The position numbers and the translations under genes were made by a program. A model generated the notes under the pieces. That model made no database searches. It worked only from the letters and a program-made list of their open reading frames with translations, and was not told where the DNA came from. Shown piece by piece: positions 59,675 to 64,000 of a DNA stretch of 64,000 nt. The stretch comes from Polaribacter gangjinensis (GTDB lineage Bacteria > Bacteroidota > Bacteroidia > Flavobacteriales > Flavobacteriaceae): assembly GCF_038024125.1 (NCBI RefSeq), contig NZ_CP150662.1, positions 1,939,501-2,003,500 of the forward strand, read 5' to 3'. Position 1 is the first letter of the stretch, and every line of letters starts with the position of its first letter.

Positions 59675-61102
59675 ATGCCAAATTATAATAAAACCAAAAT
59701 TGTAGCGACATTGGGTCCTGCAACAGATTCTAAAGAAGTTTTAACAGAGTTAGCCAGAAATGGCGTGAATGTTTTTCGGGTAAATTTTTCACACGCAGAC
59801 TATTCAAATGTTGAAAACAAAATTAAAACGATTAGAGAAATCAATGAAGAAAATGGATGGAACGTTGCAATTTTGGCAGACTTACAAGGTCCAAAATTAC
59901 GTGTTGGCGTTATGGAAGATGGCGTAGAATTAAACGCTGGGGATACGTTTACATTCACCACTGATAAATGTATTGGAACCAAAGAAAAAGCTTACATGAC
60001 CTATCAACGTTTCCCAAAAGATGTAAAAGTTGGTGAAAATATTTTGGTTGATGACGGAAAATTGATGTTCGAAGTAATTTCTACAAACAAAGAAAATGAA
60101 GTTGTTGTGAAAGTGATTGTTGGTGGAGAATTAAAATCTAAAAAAGGAGTTAACCTTCCTAATACCAATGTTTCTTTACCTGCTTTGACAGAAAAAGATA
60201 TGGAAGATGCCGTTTTTGCCATTGGTCAAAAAGTAGATTGGATTGCCTTATCTTTCGTTAGAACTCCAGATGATTTAAGAATGTTACGCGATTTAATTGC
60301 ACAACATTCAGATTATAGAATTCCGATTATTGCAAAAATTGAAAAGCCAGAAGCTGTTAAAAACTTAGACGCATTGATTCCTTATTGTGATGGTTTGATG
60401 GTAGCTCGTGGTGATTTGGGAGTTGAAATTCCGATGCAAGAAGTGCCTTTGATTCAGAAAAAAATTGTTAGGAGAGCAAAAAGAGCCAGAATTCCTGTAA
60501 TTATTGCTACTCAAATGATGGAAACAATGATTGAAAATGCCGTACCAACAAGAGCAGAAGTAAATGACGTTGCGAATTCAATTATGGATGGAGCTGACGC
60601 TGTAATGCTTTCTGGAGAAACTTCAGTTGGAAAACATCCAATCAAAGTAATTCAAAAAATGTCTGAAATCATTATGAGTGTTGAACATTCAAAAATGATT
60701 AAAGTTCCACACGAAGCACCAACAGTTAGAACAAATCGTTTCATTACAAAATCCATTTGTCATCATGCTGCATTAATGGCAAATAATACAGACGCAGCTG
60801 CAATTTGTACCTTAACAAATAGTGGATACACTGCTTTTCAAATTTCAGCTTGGAGACCAAGAACTCACGTTTTAACTTTTTCTACAGACAAACGTATTTT
60901 AGGAAAACTCAATTTACTTTGGGGAGTAAGAGCATATTATTATGACAAAGACCTTTCTACTGATGATACAGTTGAAGACATCAACCAAATTATCAAAGAA
61001 AAGGGTTTTGTAAAATCTGGTGATATTGTTATCAATTTGGCTTCTATGCCAGCTGAAGCTCGAGGAATGGTAAATACCTTACGAGTTTCTGAAATAAAAT
61101 AA
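59675..61102 (+). CDS. pyk: pyruvate kinase
   Basis: Pyruvate kinase makes pyruvate and ATP from phosphoenolpyruvate and ADP, the last step of glycolysis. The 475-residue protein starts KTKIVATLGPATDSKEVL and has RVNFSHADY, VARGDLGVEIP and TRAEVNDVANSIMDGADAVMLSGE. The C-terminal allosteric domain is present. It is co-located with the IPExxxVDY gene and abuts, convergently, the M28 peptidase with no gap. Confidence 0.98.
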   Translation: MPNYNKTKIVATLGPATDSKEVLTELARNGVNVFRVNFSHADYSNVENKIKTIREINEENGWNVAILADLQGPKLRVGVMEDGVELNAGDTFTFTTDKCIGTKEKAYMTYQRFPKDVKVGENILVDDGKLMFEVISTNKENEVVVKVIVGGELKSKKGVNLPNTNVSLPALTEKDMEDAVFAIGQKVDWIALSFVRTPDDLRMLRDLIAQHSDYRIPIIAKIEKPEAVKNLDALIPYCDGLMVARGDLGVEIPMQEVPLIQKKIVRRAKRARIPVIIATQMMETMIENAVPTRAEVNDVANSIMDGADAVMLSGETSVGKHPIKVIQKMSEIIMSVEHSKMIKVPHEAPTVRTNRFITKSICHHAALMANNTDAAAICTLTNSGYTAFQISAWRPRTHVLTFSTDKRILGKLNLLWGVRAYYYDKDLSTDDTVEDINQIIKEKGFVKSGDIVINLASMPAEARGMVNTLRVSEIK

Positions 61103-63400
61103 CTAAAGTTTTATTTTTTTACTGATGATAATTGCATCATTAGTAACAAATGGCATAGGCATCATTGCAGCGGATCTTGGTTTGATTGAAAACTTCGGAT
61201 GTGAAAGTAAATCAAATGAAATTTCATTGACAATGATGTCTAGTGCCTCTTTTTTATCAACGGTTAATGAAACTGTAATTTCTTTGTCAGCATTTGCTAC
61301 ATAATAAATTAAAAAAGTACCTTTTTTAACAGTGTATTCTTTTCCTTCATTGATCAAGGCGTCATTGACTGTAAAGTTTGTTAAGGATATTTTTTGATTG
61401 GTAATAAATTCCAATCTATTGATTTTTTTTGTTGGTTTCAAAACAAGCTCAATCATCCTGTTTTCTCCACGAGTAGAATCTTTTAAAATCTTGATTTTCG
61501 AAGATTCAATATCTTTAAATTCCGTTTCTTTATAAAAGCGAAAACGCGTATTGTATTTGCTTTTTGTTTCGGCATTTTGCAAACTTCCTTCCTTAAATCC
61601 GTCATTAAAAATTTGCTCTGTATAAGCATCTAAAGTTTGATTATAGGTGCCAAAATAAGCAGTTTTTTCATCATCATTCTGAACATATACCAAACTATTA
61701 GGTTTTTTATTTTCTTCAGTAAAACCATTATTAAAAGTGGCATATCCAAAGAAAATCAATGCAAAAACTCCTGAAATTTTCACCAGTAATTGATTCTTTT
61801 TTTCAAAGAAAACAAGCACTAATAATCCAAAAACTAGGGCAATTAAAATTCCGCTGATAAAAAGATTTTTCAATCCTAAACCAACAGGAAACATTTTAAT
61901 TAAAGGAGCAAAAATATATATTGTTGGAATTGAAGTGATCGCAAATACAATTTTAAGAATGTGTTTATTCAAATTGGTGAAAACAGCAATTGCCAAAATC
62001 AACAAAGCGCTAAAAACAGGAATGATGAAAAATCCAGCACCTTTTAAGTAAAAACTGATTACAAAATTGATTATCAACCAAAAAAAGATGGGAGCAACTA
62101 ACAAACTTGCAGGTTTTTCTTCTTTGAAAAAAGAGTTATAAATTTTTAGAATTACATATAAATTCAAGAATATAAAAGCAACAATATATCCATATCCATT
62201 ATAGGTAAAACCGTGTAAAATATCTTTGTAATGAGGATGAATCAAAACGATTAATTTCCAAAGCAGATAAGAAATTCCTCCAGCCAAAACTGTTGAAAGT
62301 AAAAACGGGACAAAGCTTTTTAAAGAACCTTTTATGGTGATTTTATTCAACCCAATTCCAAAGAAAAGAATCACTAAAAACAAAAAAGTGGCAATAAAAC
62401 AAAAAGGTAAAACCCACGAAAAAGAGAATGTTAACATGCCAATAAAAGGAAAATTCACGTACACAAAATCCTCTGTTGAGTTTAAATTCTCCAAATTTGA
62501 ATTGGCAAAATGGGGTAACAACGTCATCAAATAATCAGCTTGATGTAACAACGATTCACGATCCATCCGTTCAAAAGAATCTTGTGCTGTATGATAATCA
62601 AAATGATCGCCAATAAATGCAAAATTAAAACCATTGATATTCGCATTTGCTCTAAAAACTGTCAAATCAGTATCATTTGGCAGCATTTTATAAATACTAT
62701 ACATTAATGAATTTGCTGCAGGAAAATTAGGCTTTGCAGCTAAAAACTCCGTTAAAAGTTTGCTGTTTTTTCCATTTGTTTCTAATAACATATAACTAGG
62801 ACCACCACTTCCACGTGCTTCAAAATTGAGCACCAAACCAATATTTTTTGCCCAAGGATGATGTGTAACAAAAGCTTGTGCTCCCAACAATCCTAATTCT
62901 TCAGCATCAGTAAATAACAGAATGATATCGTTTTTATGAGCTGCATTTTTGGCTAAAAACGCTCTAATTCCCTCTAAAATAATAACTACTCCAGATCCTG
63001 CATCACTAGCGCCTGTAGAAGAAAACATGGCAGAATCGTAGTGCGAAAGTAATAACAAGGCTTTTCCTGAAGAGGTTCCTTGTAGTTTTGCAATGATATT
63101 TTCGGTATTTGTTGCTGCAAACCATTTTTTATTGACAGCTACTTTTTGTTGAATTTCAACTTCAAAACCTAATTTTTTGAGTTCTGAAACTAAGTAATTC
63201 TGAACTTCTTTATGCCCTTCAGAACCAACATAATGCTGTTTTTGACTGATGTTTTTTAAATGAAACAATGCACTATCTAATGAAAAACCTGTTTGAAGTA
63301 GCTCTTTTTGGCTTGAAATACTAGGTTTTAAATCGGAAAAACTCCAGTAAATTGTCCCTAAAACTATAAGGATTGCAATGAGTGATGCGTATTTTTTCAT
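61103..63400 (-). CDS. M28-family metallopeptidase with membrane domain
   Basis: A 765-residue membrane-bound peptidase. After an N-terminal anchor (SLIAILIVLGTIYWSF) comes a cocatalytic-zinc M28 domain: His120 in LLLSHYDSA, Asp133 in ASDAGSG, Glu167-Glu168 in TDAEELGL, Glu194 in NFEARGSG and His270 in FDYHTAQDSF. Then about six or more transmembrane helices (residues ~320-570) and a C-terminal extracytoplasmic domain follow. This architecture matches bacterial relatives of vacuolar membrane aminopeptidases. Activity on peptides at the cell envelope is expected. I use the ATG at 63400; the frame to 63487 has no signal-like start. It abuts pyk, convergently. Confidence 0.9.
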   Translation of the reverse strand: MKKYASLIAILIVLGTIYWSFSDLKPSISSQKELLQTGFSLDSALFHLKNISQKQHYVGSEGHKEVQNYLVSELKKLGFEVEIQQKVAVNKKWFAATNTENIIAKLQGTSSGKALLLLSHYDSAMFSSTGASDAGSGVVIILEGIRAFLAKNAAHKNDIILLFTDAEELGLLGAQAFVTHHPWAKNIGLVLNFEARGSGGPSYMLLETNGKNSKLLTEFLAAKPNFPAANSLMYSIYKMLPNDTDLTVFRANANINGFNFAFIGDHFDYHTAQDSFERMDRESLLHQADYLMTLLPHFANSNLENLNSTEDFVYVNFPFIGMLTFSFSWVLPFCFIATFLFLVILFFGIGLNKITIKGSLKSFVPFLLSTVLAGGISYLLWKLIVLIHPHYKDILHGFTYNGYGYIVAFIFLNLYVILKIYNSFFKEEKPASLLVAPIFFWLIINFVISFYLKGAGFFIIPVFSALLILAIAVFTNLNKHILKIVFAITSIPTIYIFAPLIKMFPVGLGLKNLFISGILIALVFGLLVLVFFEKKNQLLVKISGVFALIFFGYATFNNGFTEENKKPNSLVYVQNDDEKTAYFGTYNQTLDAYTEQIFNDGFKEGSLQNAETKSKYNTRFRFYKETEFKDIESSKIKILKDSTRGENRMIELVLKPTKKINRLEFITNQKISLTNFTVNDALINEGKEYTVKKGTFLIYYVANADKEITVSLTVDKKEALDIIVNEISFDLLSHPKFSIKPRSAAMMPMPFVTNDAIIISKKIKL

Positions 63401-63504
63401 TAGAGAAATTTGATTGCATAAAAGTATGAAAAAAAAACTTTGTTGATTTGTTGACTTCCATTCAAAAAAAATGTAAATTTCAATCAACTTAAAATCAATC
63501 TACT

Positions 63505-63975
63505 ATGGGAATTAAAAGCTTTCAAGGAAAAAGAGATACATCTCAAACAAACAAAGCAGAAGAACAAATTTTGGTTTCAGATTATATGACAACCAAATTA
63601 ATCACATTTAAAGCTGAGGATTCTTTGGATGATGTGATTGCTTTGTTGATAAAACACCATATTTCTGGTGGACCTGTTGTGAATGATAAAAATGAATTGA
63701 TTGGCATTATTTCCGAGACTGATTGCATCAAACATATTTCTGAAAGCAAATATTACAACATGCCTTCAGATATCAACAATACTGTAGGCAACAACATGGT
63801 AACAGATGTTGATACGATTGATAAAAATATGAATATTTTTGATGCCGCTTTTAAGTTTTTAGCTTCGCGCAGAAGACGTTTTCCTGTTGTTGATGAACAC
63901 GGCGTTCTTTTAGGACAATTAAGTCAAAAAGATGTTTTAAAAGCAGCTTTAAAGGTAAAAGGGAATACTTGGTGA
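63505..63975 (+). CDS. CBS-domain protein
   Basis: A 156-residue cytosolic protein of two CBS domains: VSDYMTTKLITFKAEDSLDD to IGIISETDCIKHI, and VGNNMVTDVDTIDKN to VLLGQLSQKDVLKAAL. Such domain pairs usually bind adenine nucleotides and regulate a partner. No enzyme domain is attached. It stands alone, divergent from the M28 peptidase, and nothing else lies between it and the window end. Confidence 0.85.
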   Translation: MGIKSFQGKRDTSQTNKAEEQILVSDYMTTKLITFKAEDSLDDVIALLIKHHISGGPVVNDKNELIGIISETDCIKHISESKYYNMPSDINNTVGNNMVTDVDTIDKNMNIFDAAFKFLASRRRRFPVVDEHGVLLGQLSQKDVLKAALKVKGNTW

Positions 63976-64000
63976 TTTTCAAATTATTATTTAAGGGTTT

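Noticed and set aside
1..64000. tRNA, rRNA, riboswitch and mobile element genes
   Set aside because: I saw no cloverleaf-like clusters, no rRNA-like blocks, no TPP-box sequence before thiL, and no transposase or integrase in the coding frames. A covariance-model search would be decisive.

Overview
The window is a gene-dense, low-GC (roughly one third G+C) chromosomal segment of a member of the Bacteroidota, most likely a marine Flavobacteriaceae of the Polaribacter/Tenacibaculum type. The evidence is the family content: an IPExxxVDY protein before pyruvate kinase, a DUF4286 protein, TonB receptors with a carboxypeptidase-like N-terminal extension, many short-lipobox lipoproteins, a SUF iron-sulfur system and a three-gene succinate dehydrogenase. 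Promoters also show the Bacteroidota TAnnTTTG -7 box and Shine-Dalgarno sequences are weak or absent. The genus is an inference. I find 57 protein genes, one of them cut by the left edge and one (47 residues) very short. I see no tRNA, rRNA, CRISPR array, insertion sequence or prophage, and no gene-free stretch above 300 bases.

Layout. 1-3.5 kb: end of a 2-hydroxyacid dehydrogenase, panB, an ECF sigma factor with a tiny zinc-finger anti-sigma candidate, an O-methyltransferase and tatA. 4-14.5 kb: housekeeping genes (mutS, a TrmH methyltransferase, the operon TPR protein-DUF4286-ksgA-mgtE, serS, ribF). 14.7-19 kb: a TonB receptor with an SGNH-hydrolase lipoprotein. 19-28 kb: the SUF system (sufA-like, sufB, a metallo-beta-lactamase lipoprotein, sufC, sufD), with sufS separated by a serine hydrolase and a DUF4143 ATPase. 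28-32.5 kb: a four-lipoprotein operon with a MbnP-like copper protein and a diheme MbnH/MauG-type peroxidase. 32.6-43.6 kb: thiL, two alpha/beta hydrolases, a small His/Cys-rich protein with a TonB receptor and a lipoprotein, a BrnQ transporter, aminopeptidase P, a DEAD-box helicase and a GlsB-type membrane protein. 43.7-50.8 kb: an Asp-box propeller protein with a DUF6973 protein, then sdhCAB. 50.8-55.4 kb: a vanadium haloperoxidase and a giant VCBS-repeat lipoprotein. 55.5-64 kb: RNase H, purN, acpP-fabF-rnc, pyk, an M28 peptidase and a CBS-domain protein.

How the genes work together. Most of the window is conserved housekeeping. The accessory interest lies in the cell envelope: two TonB receptor loci with lipoprotein partners, the VCBS/haloperoxidase pair, and above all the four-lipoprotein MbnP/MbnH operon. 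By analogy with the characterised MbnP-MbnH pair, the peroxidase would oxidise a tryptophan of MbnP to kynurenine to build a copper site. The two beta-propeller lipoproteins in the same operon are the part I cannot assign from known biology. Noncoding structure is also rich: strong bidirectional terminators between convergent genes, several families of short dispersed repeats, and a 35-base direct repeat with a start-codon hairpin in front of the DUF4143 ATPase.
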